A stretch of 64,000 bases of DNA from Lachnospiraceae bacterium (GTDB lineage Bacteria; Bacillota; Clostridia; Lachnospirales; Lachnospiraceae): positions 62,001 through 126,000 of the forward strand of contig JAGAMG010000011.1 in NCBI GenBank assembly GCA_017624835.1, given 5' to 3'. The notes below the pieces were generated by a model that saw only the letters and a list, made by a program, of their open reading frames with translations, searched no databases and was not told the origin of the DNA. The translations under genes were made by a program, and so were the position numbers. Shown here piece after piece: positions 44,952 through 54,405 of the stretch (position 1 is its first letter; each line of letters opens with the position of its first letter).

Positions 44952-45013
44952 CCCGTTTTTTAATTTTTTATTAAAAAACAAACGGGATTTATTGTTACCA
45001 ACAAATCCCATTT
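44952..45013 (-). terminator. codY terminator with an overlapping competing hairpin
   Basis: On the minus strand the arms AAATGGGATTTGTTG and CAATAAATCCCGTTT (44980-45013) pair over about 15 bp and are followed by TTTTTT. The 3' arm (CCCGTTT) is also the 5' arm of a second hairpin ending AAACGGG (44952-44986), so the two structures cannot form together. Confidence 0.7.
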
Positions 45014-45048
45014 CAGCTCCTCTCAAATTTTCTTTTGAAAATATGCAG

Positions 45049-45837
45049 TTATCCTCTTTGGTTTTGACGCTTCAACTCTTCTATCTCATCAAATACCACA
45101 TCATTTAACACTTTAATATAGGTTCCCTTCATACCGGAAGACCGGGATTCAATCACTCCCGCGCTTTCAAATTTACGAAGGGCATTTACAATCACAGAAC
45201 GAGTAATTCCCACTCTGTCCGCAATCTTGCTGGCAACCAAAATCCCCTCCATACCGTTTAACTCATCAAAAATATGAGTAATTGCTTCCATTTCAGAAAA
45301 AGAAAGAGTACTGATAGCCGATTTAACCACTGCCACCTTACGATTTTCCTCCGCACTCTCTTCATTAACGGCACGAAGCATTTCCAAGCCCACTACGGTG
45401 CTTCCATATTCACACAAAATAATATCGTCAATATCATACTGCTGGTCGCATTTGTAAATAAACAATGTACCCAAACGTTCTCCTGCAATTTCAATGGGAT
45501 TGATAATCGCCTGAAACTTTCTGGTATCAATATTTTCAAAACCCAAAGTCTGGAGATTTACATTTTCCTTTGTAGAAAGCACACCCAACAGACGTTCATT
45601 TAACATATTGTCAATAAAACCGCCTACTGTTTCATTAATTAACTCATGAATTGTTTCAACGCCCTCTGCTTTGCCGATTCCCAAAACCTTACCCTTGCGG
45701 CTGATTACCAGCACATTGGAATTCAGTATTTCACGCATTACCTTACAGATATCGTTAAATACAACCTTGCTGGAATTGTTATTATGCAATAACTTTCCTA
45801 TTTTTCTAGTCTTATCCAATAGTTGCACACTGCTCAT
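45049..45837 (-). CDS. codY: GTP- and branched-chain amino acid-responsive repressor CodY
   Basis: 262 residues. The N-terminal GAF domain is followed by a C-terminal winged helix-turn-helix with the CodY recognition segment (ASKIADRVGITRSVIVNALRKFESAG). CodY represses nutrient-scavenging, competence and often motility genes when nutrients are plentiful. The second ATG (45837) is used because GGAGG lies seven bases upstream; the first is too close to that site. It lies directly before the fla/che promoter, as in B. subtilis, where CodY binds the fla/che promoter. Confidence 0.96.
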   Translation of the reverse strand: MSSVQLLDKTRKIGKLLHNNNSSKVVFNDICKVMREILNSNVLVISRKGKVLGIGKAEGVETIHELINETVGGFIDNMLNERLLGVLSTKENVNLQTLGFENIDTRKFQAIINPIEIAGERLGTLFIYKCDQQYDIDDIILCEYGSTVVGLEMLRAVNEESAEENRKVAVVKSAISTLSFSEMEAITHIFDELNGMEGILVASKIADRVGITRSVIVNALRKFESAGVIESRSSGMKGTYIKVLNDVVFDEIEELKRQNQRG

Positions 45838-45900
45838 ACTCATTCCTCCGTTACTTTCCGTCTACAACTCAAAACAATTAGGGTCTTACAATACAAATTT

Positions 45901-45929
45901 ATTCTAACACATATAATTTCAGATTACAA
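45901..45929 (-). promoter_or_regulatory. Promoter of codY
   Basis: TTGTAA (45924-45929), 17 bases, TAGAAT (45901-45906), about 63 bases before the codY start. Confidence 0.6.
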
Positions 45930-46012
45930 TGTCTAAATTGTTAACTTATTTGTATTTTTTGTGATTTATGAGACAATTTCAATTCAAAATCTAAGATTTT
46001 CGTTCTTGTATA

Positions 46013-46050
46013 CAAAAATCAGGTGTATTCTCTCACTAAGAACACACCTG
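46013..46050 (-). terminator. Intrinsic terminator after topA
   Basis: CAGGTGTGTTCT and AGAATACACCTG form a 12-bp stem with a 7-base loop, followed by ATTTTTG on the minus strand. Confidence 0.85.
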
Positions 46051-46081
46051 AACCAATAGTTTACAGTCTATTTGGCAATCA

Positions 46082-48166
46082 TTATAATGTTTCACTTTTA
46101 TGATTCTCTTTATTCACAACATGCCCGCATTGTTCTTCCATACAAACCAGCTTATTTCCTTTTTCCAGCAGCATAGAACCGCATTTAGGGCAAACTTCTC
46201 CCGAGGGCTTCTGCCATACCATAAAATCGCAGTCCGGATTTCCGATACAGCCAAAATATTTTCTGCCCTTTTTGGTCTTCTTAAGTACAATATCCTTACT
46301 GCACTTGGGACATGCCACACCTATTTTTTCAAAATAGGGCTTGGTATTGCGACAATCCGGGAAACCGGGGCATGCAAGGAAACGACCATGGGGACCATAT
46401 TTGATTACCATATTCCTTCCGCAATTTTCACAGATTTCCTCTGAAACCTCGTCTTCAATCTTAACCTGTTCCAGTTCCTTCTCTGCATTTTTTACAGCCT
46501 CATCCAAATCCGGATAGAAATTGGCAATAATAGTCTTCCACTTTACAGTACCTTCCTCCACACCATCCAGCAGTGCTTCCAGATTTGCAGTGAAATTCAC
46601 ATCCACTATGCTAGGGAATGCTTCCTTCATCATATTGTTAACCACTTCGCCCAGCTCTGTTACATACAAGTTTTTATTTTCCTTTGCCACATAACGTCTT
46701 GCCAGAATGGTAGTAATGGTAGGTGCGTAGGTACTGGGACGACCAATCCCCAGCTCCTCCAAGGCTCTTACAAGGCTTGCTTCCGTATAATGAGCAGGGG
46801 GCTGTGTAAAATGTTGCTTGGGTTCAAAGGAAATATGTTCCAAAATACTCCCCTGCCCCAATTCACCGGTAAAGGTGTTCTCTTCTTCTTTTTCATCCGC
46901 CTGAATATACACACTCATAAAGCCGTCAAAAATCATTTTGGATGCTGCCAATGTAAATATCTGGTCATTTGCCTGAATTTTCACAGAAGTGGTTTCATAT
47001 TTTGCGGCACTCATACGGCTTGCCACAAAACGCTTCCATATTAATTGGTATAAACGGAATAAATCTCTGGGAAGCTCATCCTTTATAGCCACCGGAATCC
47101 GCTCGGGATCCGTAGGACGAATTGCTTCATGGGCATCCTGAATCTTTTTATCATTTTTCTTTTCACCGGTTACCTCTGCCTGATATTCTTCCCCATGGTG
47201 AGCTGCAATATAATCCCTCGCCATACGCTCCGCTTCCTCGGACACGCGGGTGGAATCCGTACGCAAATAGGTAATCAGACCAACCGTACCCTCTCCCTTA
47301 ATATCAACACCTTCATAAAGCTGCTGTGCCAGACGCATGGTTTTCTGGGTGGAAAAATTCAGTACCTTACTAGCCTCCTGTTGAAGGGTGGAGGTGGTAA
47401 AAGGCAGAGGCGCCTTTTTCAAACGCTCCCCTCTCTTCACTTCCTTTACAATATACTCTGCCCCCTTCAAGGAATCTATAATCTTATCTACCTGTTCCTT
47501 GCCGGTAATTGCCTGCTTTCCATCCACAGTACCATAATATTTTGCACAAACAGGCTTCCTTTCTCCTTTTGCCTTTAAATTAGCATCCAAGGACCAATAT
47601 TCCTCAGGAATAAAAGCGTCTATCTCCGCTTCTCTGTCACAGATAATACGCAAGGCTACGGATTGCACACGCCCGGCACTTAGACCACGTTTAATCTTTG
47701 CCCATAACAGAGGTGAAATCCGATATCCTACCATACGATCCAAAGCACGACGCGCCTGCTGGGCATCCACCAGATTCATATTAATTTCTCTGGCATTTTT
47801 CAGAGATTCCTTTACTGCATTTTTGGTAATTTCATTAAAGGTGATACGATATACCTTCTTTTCCTGAAGCTTTAACGCAAAATAAAGATGCCAGGAAATC
47901 GCTTCTCCTTCACGGTCAGGGTCAGTTGCCAGATATATTTTTTCTGCCTTTTTTACTTCCTTGCGAAGATTTGCAAGGATATCTCCCTTTCCTCTGATAG
48001 TTATATATTTGGGTTCATAATCATTTTCCACATCAATTCCCAGCGTACTTTTGGGCAAATCACGAACATGTCCGTTGCTGGCTGCAACCTCATAATTTGC
48101 GCCCAGGAATTTTTTAATGGTTTTTACCTTTGCCGGTGACTCAACAATCACTAAATATTTTGCCAT
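46082..48166 (-). CDS. topA: DNA topoisomerase I
   Basis: 694 residues. The N-terminal TOPRIM domain (YLVIVESPAKVKTIKKFLG, DPDREGEAISWHL) and the catalytic tyrosine segment (GLITYLRTDSTRVS, near 300) are present. Three C-terminal cysteine clusters follow (CENCGRNM, CPKCSKDI, CPKCGSML). It relaxes negative supercoils. It has its own promoter and terminator. In B. subtilis dprA is directly upstream of topA; here ispG, polC and a tRNA lie between them. Confidence 0.98.
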   Translation of the reverse strand: MAKYLVIVESPAKVKTIKKFLGANYEVAASNGHVRDLPKSTLGIDVENDYEPKYITIRGKGDILANLRKEVKKAEKIYLATDPDREGEAISWHLYFALKLQEKKVYRITFNEITKNAVKESLKNAREINMNLVDAQQARRALDRMVGYRISPLLWAKIKRGLSAGRVQSVALRIICDREAEIDAFIPEEYWSLDANLKAKGERKPVCAKYYGTVDGKQAITGKEQVDKIIDSLKGAEYIVKEVKRGERLKKAPLPFTTSTLQQEASKVLNFSTQKTMRLAQQLYEGVDIKGEGTVGLITYLRTDSTRVSEEAERMARDYIAAHHGEEYQAEVTGEKKNDKKIQDAHEAIRPTDPERIPVAIKDELPRDLFRLYQLIWKRFVASRMSAAKYETTSVKIQANDQIFTLAASKMIFDGFMSVYIQADEKEEENTFTGELGQGSILEHISFEPKQHFTQPPAHYTEASLVRALEELGIGRPSTYAPTITTILARRYVAKENKNLYVTELGEVVNNMMKEAFPSIVDVNFTANLEALLDGVEEGTVKWKTIIANFYPDLDEAVKNAEKELEQVKIEDEVSEEICENCGRNMVIKYGPHGRFLACPGFPDCRNTKPYFEKIGVACPKCSKDIVLKKTKKGRKYFGCIGNPDCDFMVWQKPSGEVCPKCGSMLLEKGNKLVCMEEQCGHVVNKENHKSETL

Positions 48167-48215
48167 TATACCGTCCCCTTGTCATTTCTGTTCTCGACCG
48201 ATGCAATCGTGAACC

Positions 48216-48244
48216 ACTATACACCAAAAAAAGTTGAGGCGCAA
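48216..48244 (-). promoter_or_regulatory. Promoter of topA
   Basis: TTGCGC (48239-48244), a 17-base spacer with a T7 run, and TATAGT (48216-48221). It lies downstream of the tRNA terminator. Confidence 0.65.
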
Positions 48245-48308
48245 GTTTTTTCTAAAATTTTAACAATCTGTTCAAAAGCCTATGGCATTTTTTCATAGTT
48301 TTATACAA

Positions 48309-48344
48309 TAAAAAATGCCCGAAACCTTTACTCGGTTTCCAGCA
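48309..48344 (-). terminator. Terminator of the tRNA-Glu transcript
   Basis: TGCTGGAAACC and GGTTTCGGGCA pair with one mismatch around a GAGTAAA loop, followed by TTTTTTATT on the minus strand. The interval 48167-48601 otherwise holds the tRNA, its leader, and the tRNA and topA promoters. Confidence 0.8.
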
Positions 48345-48378
48345 CTTCTTAGGGTTGGGCTATTCATAAAATAGTCAA

Positions 48379-48450
48379 CAGCTCGTAGGGGAATCGAACC
48401 CCTGTTTCCGCCGTGAGAGGGCGGCGTCTTAACCGCTTGACCAACGAGCC
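48379..48450 (-). tRNA. tRNA-Glu (anticodon CUC)
   Basis: 72 bases in a normal cloverleaf. The acceptor GGCTCGT pairs with ACGAGCT. The D arm is GTCAAGCGGTTAAGAC, the anticodon stem CCGCC/GGCGG with loop CTCTCAC, and the T arm AGGGG-TTCGATT-CCCCT. The anticodon CUC reads GAG. CCA is not encoded. It is a lone tRNA with its own promoter and terminator between polC and topA. Confidence 0.96.
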
Positions 48451-48456
48451 ATATCT

Positions 48457-48497
48457 GCAAGCACCGCTTATTTTTATGTGTCATCCGCGGTACTTGC
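48457..48497 (-). repeat. Inverted repeat in the tRNA-Glu leader
   Basis: GCAAGTACCGC and GCGGTGCTTGC pair over 11 bp with one G-U around a 19-base loop, between the -10 element and the tRNA 5' end. Most of the first arm lies within the transcript. It may form a leader hairpin next to the RNase P site, or be an operator. Confidence 0.5.
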
Positions 48498-48499
48498 TT

Positions 48500-48528
48500 A
48501 TAATAATACATAATCAAAAAAAATGCAA
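48500..48528 (-). promoter_or_regulatory. Promoter of tRNA-Glu
   Basis: TTGCAT (48523-48528), a 17-base spacer and TATTAT (48500-48505). Confidence 0.65.
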
Positions 48529-48601
48529 GTACTTTTCTCAAATTTTTTTAAAAAATTTTATTTTTCGAAAAATTCGAGCATTTTCAAAGTATTTTCCCCT
48601 A

Positions 48602-51600
48602 CTATATCAGGTCAAACAAGCTAATCTGATTGGACTCCGGCAGATTTCCCAAAAGATTCAGAGAGTCCATAAGCTCTATAACAGTTTTGGACACCTTGGT
48701 ACGCTGCCTAAAATCATCCTTAGAAAGGAAGGGACCATCCTTTGCAGCCTCCACAATGGCATCCGCCGCCTTCTCTCCCAAGCCTTCTATACTACTCAAG
48801 GAAGGCATCAGCTTTCCATCCACAATCTGGAACAGCCTGGACTGAGCGCGAAAAATATCAATGGGCTCAAATTCAAAGCCTCTTGCATACATCTCCTGTA
48901 CGATACGCATATCACTATAGGCATCCTTCTCCTTATTGGACAAGGTATCCGAACGCTTCTTGTAATCCGCCATAATATTTTCCAGATGCTTCTGTCCCTG
49001 ACACATAATTTCATAAGAAAAAGCCTTGGCTCGAATACTAAAGAACGCTCCATAATATGCCAACGGGTAATAAATCTTACAATAGGCAATTCTCCATGCC
49101 ATCATAACATACGCCACCGCATGAGCCTTAGGGAACATATACTTAATCTTTTCACAGGACCACACATACCAATCCGGTACCCCATGGTCAAGCATATCCT
49201 GTTTCCACTCCGGCCACTTATCACTCTTTCCCTTTGCTACAACGCCCTTTCGCACTGCTTCCATAATCTTAAAGGAAGCATCCGCTTCCACTCCCATACG
49301 AATCAAATAGGTCATAATATCATCACGGGTACAGATTGCAGTAGAAATGGTTGCCTTTCCTTCCTGAATCAGGGTCTGGGCATTGCCCAGCCATACGTCC
49401 GTACCGTGGGAAAGACCGGCAATTCTCACCAGGTCGGAAAAGGTCTGGGGCTTAACATCAATTACCATCTGCATCGCAAAATCCGTTCCAAACTCCGGTA
49501 TCCCCAATGCTCCCAGCTTAGTACCTCCGATTTGCTCCGGTGTAATGCCCAAAGCCTCCGTATTTTGGAACAGGGACATAACCCCCTTGTCATCCAAAGG
49601 AATGGTAACCGGATCCAATCCCGTCATATCCTGTAGCATACGAATCATGGTAGGATCATCGTGTCCCAGAATATCCAGCTTTAACAGGTTATGGTCAATG
49701 GAATGGTAATCAAAATGTGTAGTTATGGTACTGGTAGTCATATCATTTGCCGGATGCTGTACCGGCGTAAAGGAATTAATATCCTGTCCGATGGGCAATA
49801 CGATAATACCTCCGGGATGCTGTCCGGTACTTCGTCTGATACCCGTACATCCTACCGTAATTCGGTTAATTTCACTGGTTCGTTTATGAACACCGCGCTC
49901 CTCGTAATAGTTTTTCACATATCCAAAGGCAGTTTTATCCGCTAATGTACCAATGGTACCGGCACGGAAGGTTTGTCCCGCACCAAAAATTACTTCCGTA
50001 TATTTGTGTGCCTTGGACTGATACTCACCGGAGAAATTCAGGTCAATATCCGGCTCCTTATCTCCCTTAAATCCCAGGAAAGTCTCAAACGGAATATCAA
50101 AGCCATCCTTATGCAGAAGTTCTCCACATACGGGACAATTCTTATCCGGCATATCAATTCCTGCATTTCCTGCATAGGCCTTTACATCCTCCTCGTCAAA
50201 ATCCACATAATGACATTTGCTGCAATAATAATGTGGTGGCAGGGGATTTACCTCCGTAATTCCCGACATGGTTGCCACAAAGGAGCTTCCAACGGAACCT
50301 CGGGAACCTACCAGATAACCGTCCTCCACGGACTTCCATACCAACTTTTGGGCAATAATATACATTACCGCAAAACCATTACTGATAATGGAATTCAATT
50401 CTCTTTCCAAACGTTCCTCAACAATCTTAGGCAAATCGGGACCATAAATATCATGCGCTTTATTATAACAGATATCACGCAACGTCTTATCACTATCCGG
50501 AATCACAGGAGCACATTTATCCGGTCGCACCGGGGCAATGGTTTCCACCATATCCGCAATCATATTGGTATTGGTGATAACCACTTCCTTCGCCTTATCA
50601 CTTCCCAGATAAGAAAACTCCTCCAGCATTTCCTCCGTGGTATGTAAATACAGAGGAGCTTGGTCATCCGCATCGGAAAAGCCCTTTCCTGCCATAATAA
50701 TCCGTCTGTAGATTTCATCCTCCGGGTCCAGGAAATGCACATCACAGGTTGCCACCACCGGTTTATGGAACTGCTCTCCCAGCTCCACAATCCGTCGATT
50801 GATATTCAAAATATCTTCCATGGAATTGACACTTCTTACTCTGTCGGATTCTATCATAAACTTGTTATTGCCTCTGGGCTGGATTTCCAAATAATCATAA
50901 AAATTAACCAGCCTTGCAATTTGGGCATCGGACTGACCATCCAATAATGCCTGATACAATTCTCCTGCTTCACAAGCACTTCCCAAAATCAGTCCTTCCC
51001 GATATTTCATTACCAGACTCTTGGGAATCCTGGGATGTCGGTTAAAATAGGTCAAATGGGACTGAGATACCAAACGATAGAGATTAATGCGCCCCAAATC
51101 ATTTTTAGCCAAAATAATGGCATGATGGGAGGGAAGCTTGCGAATTACCTCCACACTGGCTGCCCCCATGGCATTTACCTGTGTCAATGTAAATGCGCCC
51201 TCTTCTTCCAACATCTTAATAAATTTCACAAAAATATGAGCGGTACACTCTGCATCATCCACTGCACGATGATGATTGTCCAAGGAAATCCCCAAGGTCT
51301 TGGCAACTGCATCCAAAGTATGCTTTGCCTGATCCTTTAGGAGCATTCTGGAGATACCTACTGTATCCACATAAGTAAAATCCTGTGGGTATCCCTGTCG
51401 CCTGCAATTTTCCATGATAAAACTCATATCAAAATTGGCATTATGAGCCACTAGAATACAGCCTTCACAAAATTCCAGAAACTGTGGCAGAATCACATCT
51501 ATCATAGGAGAATCTATTACCATATCATCTCTGATTCCTGTCAGCTTTTCAATTTCAAAAGGAATAGGCACATCAGGATTTACAAAGGTGGAAAAACGAT

Positions 51601-53257
51601 CCACAATATTCCCTCCCGACACCTTTACCGCACCAATTTCGATGATGCGATTATTTACCGGAGAAAAACCTGTGGTTTCAATATCAAACACCACAAAATC
51701 ATCCTGTAAATCCTGCCCCCTGTCATTGGTTACAATTTCCCTAAGGTCATCCACCAAATAAGCTTCCACTCCATAGATAATCTTAAAAAATTCCTGCTTA
51801 TCCGGCTCCGGCTCGTCTGCCTCCTTGCGTTTTCCCTTTTCCGCCTTCCACAAATCATCCCATACATGGTTTGCATCCGTAAATCCCTGTACCGCACCAT
51901 GGTCTGTTATGGCAATGGCACGATGTCCCCACTTATGAGCTCTTTTTACAATATCCTTAGCTTCGGAAACACCGTCCATATCACTCATTTTAGTATGACA
52001 ATGAAGCTCCACTCTTTTGTGAGGTGCTGTATCCACACGACCGACTCTAAAATCAGGAATCTTTTTAATGCCGGCTACGGAACCAATGGTCAGCTCATGA
52101 TCAAATTTATCAATCAGACTAATCCCCTTCAGTTTAATAAAAGCTCCTGATTTTACCCCTGCAAGGATTTCCTTTACCTGTTCATTTCTGGCAAAAAGCT
52201 TTACCGTCATAGTATCCGTAAAATCCGTTACGTCAAAGATAATAATGGTCTTTTCATTTTTGATTTCCCGGGTATCCAGACTTAATATCTGCCCTCTGAT
52301 TACCACTTCGCCGATTTCTCCGATGATATCCTCTATCTTCATGGCATCCTCGTCAAAATCACGTCCATATATCACATCCGGATTATCCGAACGTTTTACC
52401 TTACCAAAATCGCCACCCTTACGAAATTCACCCTTTTTAAACTCGCCACGTTTAAATTCTGTTTTGCCTTGAAAGCTCTTGGTAGTGCCCGCGGAGGACG
52501 CTTTGCCCGAACCATTCCCGGCTCCACCGGTAATTCCGCCTGTATTACTGCTGTTCTTCTGCACTCCCTCTTTTACATCCGCCAAATTATCAGGATTGCC
52601 CGATTCTGCTTTACCTCCGTCAGCAACAGTCTCCACCGCTACAGTAGTTCCTTCATAATCCGCTTCGCCACTACCGCCCTTCACACGACTATAAATGGCA
52701 TTCACCTTCATACGGATTTTCAAAGCATCCTCTTCCTCAAACTTACCGGTTCTGGCTTCTCTATAGTCAATCACTACTTTTATGTTCAGCCCACAGCGCT
52801 CAATCAACACTTTTTCCAAAACTCGGATAAGCTCTTCCTCCTTACTCCGATTCAGAACGGTGTCTTCCACAGTAATTAACACCTTTTCCGGCTCCGGATA
52901 GGTAATCTCAGCTGTTTTAAAGGCAGTATATTCAATATGGCTGTATTCTTTTAATTCTGCCAATATACTATCCCGATAAATATCCAATAGCTTTTCTGCA
53001 TTATATTGGGAGGACAATTCAAAGTGCTCGTAAACCTTAACAGTCAGATTGGCATTGGGAAAAAGCTGTTCCTTTATCTGTCTCTCCGTCTCCCAAATAT
53101 CTTCCTTCACAATCAACCTTGTACTGAAAATATAAATGCGTAAGAAATCCTTCCTTTTAGTGGCAGAAACCTTTTCCACACTGGTTTGTTCCATAATATC
53201 ATGAATGAATTTATTTAATTTTAAAGAAGGAAATACATCAAAAAATGGTTTTCCCAT
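48602..53257 (-). CDS. polC: DNA polymerase III alpha subunit, Gram-positive type PolC
   Basis: 1551 residues, the replicative polymerase of low-GC Firmicutes. The N-terminal domain is followed by a Gly/Ser/Lys-rich linker (about 192-290) containing KRGEFKKGEFRKGG. Then come the OB and PHP domains (HCHTKMSDMDG, about 417), split by a DnaQ-like 3'-5' exonuclease (FVVFDIETTGFSP, about 520). The polymerase core follows (DIDLNFSG; MFPKAHAVAYVMMAWRIAY). The ATG at 53257 is chosen because AGGTGA lies upstream of it; a GTG directly after the ispG stop lacks a site. It follows ispG almost without gap. Confidence 0.98.
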   Translation of the reverse strand: MGKPFFDVFPSLKLNKFIHDIMEQTSVEKVSATKRKDFLRIYIFSTRLIVKEDIWETERQIKEQLFPNANLTVKVYEHFELSSQYNAEKLLDIYRDSILAELKEYSHIEYTAFKTAEITYPEPEKVLITVEDTVLNRSKEEELIRVLEKVLIERCGLNIKVVIDYREARTGKFEEEDALKIRMKVNAIYSRVKGGSGEADYEGTTVAVETVADGGKAESGNPDNLADVKEGVQKNSSNTGGITGGAGNGSGKASSAGTTKSFQGKTEFKRGEFKKGEFRKGGDFGKVKRSDNPDVIYGRDFDEDAMKIEDIIGEIGEVVIRGQILSLDTREIKNEKTIIIFDVTDFTDTMTVKLFARNEQVKEILAGVKSGAFIKLKGISLIDKFDHELTIGSVAGIKKIPDFRVGRVDTAPHKRVELHCHTKMSDMDGVSEAKDIVKRAHKWGHRAIAITDHGAVQGFTDANHVWDDLWKAEKGKRKEADEPEPDKQEFFKIIYGVEAYLVDDLREIVTNDRGQDLQDDFVVFDIETTGFSPVNNRIIEIGAVKVSGGNIVDRFSTFVNPDVPIPFEIEKLTGIRDDMVIDSPMIDVILPQFLEFCEGCILVAHNANFDMSFIMENCRRQGYPQDFTYVDTVGISRMLLKDQAKHTLDAVAKTLGISLDNHHRAVDDAECTAHIFVKFIKMLEEEGAFTLTQVNAMGAASVEVIRKLPSHHAIILAKNDLGRINLYRLVSQSHLTYFNRHPRIPKSLVMKYREGLILGSACEAGELYQALLDGQSDAQIARLVNFYDYLEIQPRGNNKFMIESDRVRSVNSMEDILNINRRIVELGEQFHKPVVATCDVHFLDPEDEIYRRIIMAGKGFSDADDQAPLYLHTTEEMLEEFSYLGSDKAKEVVITNTNMIADMVETIAPVRPDKCAPVIPDSDKTLRDICYNKAHDIYGPDLPKIVEERLERELNSIISNGFAVMYIIAQKLVWKSVEDGYLVGSRGSVGSSFVATMSGITEVNPLPPHYYCSKCHYVDFDEEDVKAYAGNAGIDMPDKNCPVCGELLHKDGFDIPFETFLGFKGDKEPDIDLNFSGEYQSKAHKYTEVIFGAGQTFRAGTIGTLADKTAFGYVKNYYEERGVHKRTSEINRITVGCTGIRRSTGQHPGGIIVLPIGQDINSFTPVQHPANDMTTSTITTHFDYHSIDHNLLKLDILGHDDPTMIRMLQDMTGLDPVTIPLDDKGVMSLFQNTEALGITPEQIGGTKLGALGIPEFGTDFAMQMVIDVKPQTFSDLVRIAGLSHGTDVWLGNAQTLIQEGKATISTAICTRDDIMTYLIRMGVEADASFKIMEAVRKGVVAKGKSDKWPEWKQDMLDHGVPDWYVWSCEKIKYMFPKAHAVAYVMMAWRIAYCKIYYPLAYYGAFFSIRAKAFSYEIMCQGQKHLENIMADYKKRSDTLSNKEKDAYSDMRIVQEMYARGFEFEPIDIFRAQSRLFQIVDGKLMPSLSSIEGLGEKAADAIVEAAKDGPFLSKDDFRQRTKVSKTVIELMDSLNLLGNLPESNQISLFDLI

Positions 53258-53269
53258 TGTATCTTTCAC

Positions 53270-54346
53270 CTAATTCCAATTATCTAATTCTTCTTTTAAC
53301 GCTGCAAGCAACTGTTCCTCCGGAACCTTGCGGATAATCTCGCCTTTACGGATGAGAAGCCCCTCTCCGATTCCTCCCGCAATACCCAAATCCGCTTCCT
53401 TGGCTTCTCCCGGGCCATTTACCACACAGCCCATTACCGCCACTTTAATATCCAGAGGATAATCCTCCACTAATTTTTCCACCTTGGATGCCAAACCGAT
53501 TAAATCAATCTGGGTTCTTCCGCAGGTAGGACAGGAAACCACCTCAATCCCCCCCTTGCGAAGTCCTAACGTACGCAAAATCAACTTGGCAGATTTGATT
53601 TCTTCCACCGGATTACCGGTTAAGGATACACGAATGGTATCACCGATACCCTGATTCAAAATCAGTCCCAATCCGATGGCAGACTTAATATTTCCGCTAT
53701 TTACCGTACCGGATTCTGTAATTCCCACATGGAGAGGATATACGGTCTTACCTGCCAAAAGCTCATGAGCCTTCACACACATCAACACATCTGAGGATTT
53801 AATACTGATAACCAGATTATCATAGCCCAAATCCTCTATGATACGCACCTTATCCAAGGCGCTTTCCACAATGCCTTCCGCAGTAACACCACCATATTTT
53901 TCTACCAGGGGCTTTTCCAGGGAACCACTGTTTACCCCCACTCTGATGGGGATATTTCGCTCTTTTGCCACATCCACAACTGCCTTAACCCGTTCCACAC
54001 TACCGATATTGCCGGGATTAATCCGAATCTTATCCGCACCGTTTTCCATGGCTGCAATTGCCATTTTATAATCAAAATGAATATCTGCCACAAGAGGAAT
54101 GTGAATCTGTTTTTTGATTTCTGCTACAGCCTTAGCAGCTTCCATGGTAGGCACTGTACATCTGATGATTTCACAGCCCGCCTTTTCCAGTTCCAAAATT
54201 TGGGCTACTGTTGCCGCCACATCATCCGTCTTTGTATTTGTCATGGATTGTATTAAGATAGGATTGCCGCCACCAACTTTTCTGTCTCCAATCTGAATTA
54301 CCTTTGTATTCTCTCTGAATGTATTTGTCTGAAGCTTGTTTTCCAT
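53270..54346 (-). CDS. ispG: 4-hydroxy-3-methylbut-2-enyl diphosphate synthase (flavodoxin)
   Basis: 358 residues. A TIM-barrel domain (PLVADIHFDYKMAIAAMENGADKIRINPGNIG) is followed by the Fe-S domain with CPTCGRTQIDL and AVMGCVVNGPGEAKEADLG. It is the penultimate step of the MEP isoprenoid pathway and uses a 4Fe-4S cluster. In many Firmicutes ispG lies before polC, as here. Confidence 0.98.
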   Translation of the reverse strand: MENKLQTNTFRENTKVIQIGDRKVGGGNPILIQSMTNTKTDDVAATVAQILELEKAGCEIIRCTVPTMEAAKAVAEIKKQIHIPLVADIHFDYKMAIAAMENGADKIRINPGNIGSVERVKAVVDVAKERNIPIRVGVNSGSLEKPLVEKYGGVTAEGIVESALDKVRIIEDLGYDNLVISIKSSDVLMCVKAHELLAGKTVYPLHVGITESGTVNSGNIKSAIGLGLILNQGIGDTIRVSLTGNPVEEIKSAKLILRTLGLRKGGIEVVSCPTCGRTQIDLIGLASKVEKLVEDYPLDIKVAVMGCVVNGPGEAKEADLGIAGGIGEGLLIRKGEIIRKVPEEQLLAALKEELDNWN

Positions 54347-54405
54347 AATACTTACATACCTTTCTTTTTTGGTATTCCCATCATATCATATTGATAGTGA
54401 TATTT

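Noticed and set aside
48413-49636. A 407-codon plus-strand frame across the tRNA and polC end
   Set aside because: It runs antisense to polC and through the tRNA, with no recognisable domain or ribosome site.
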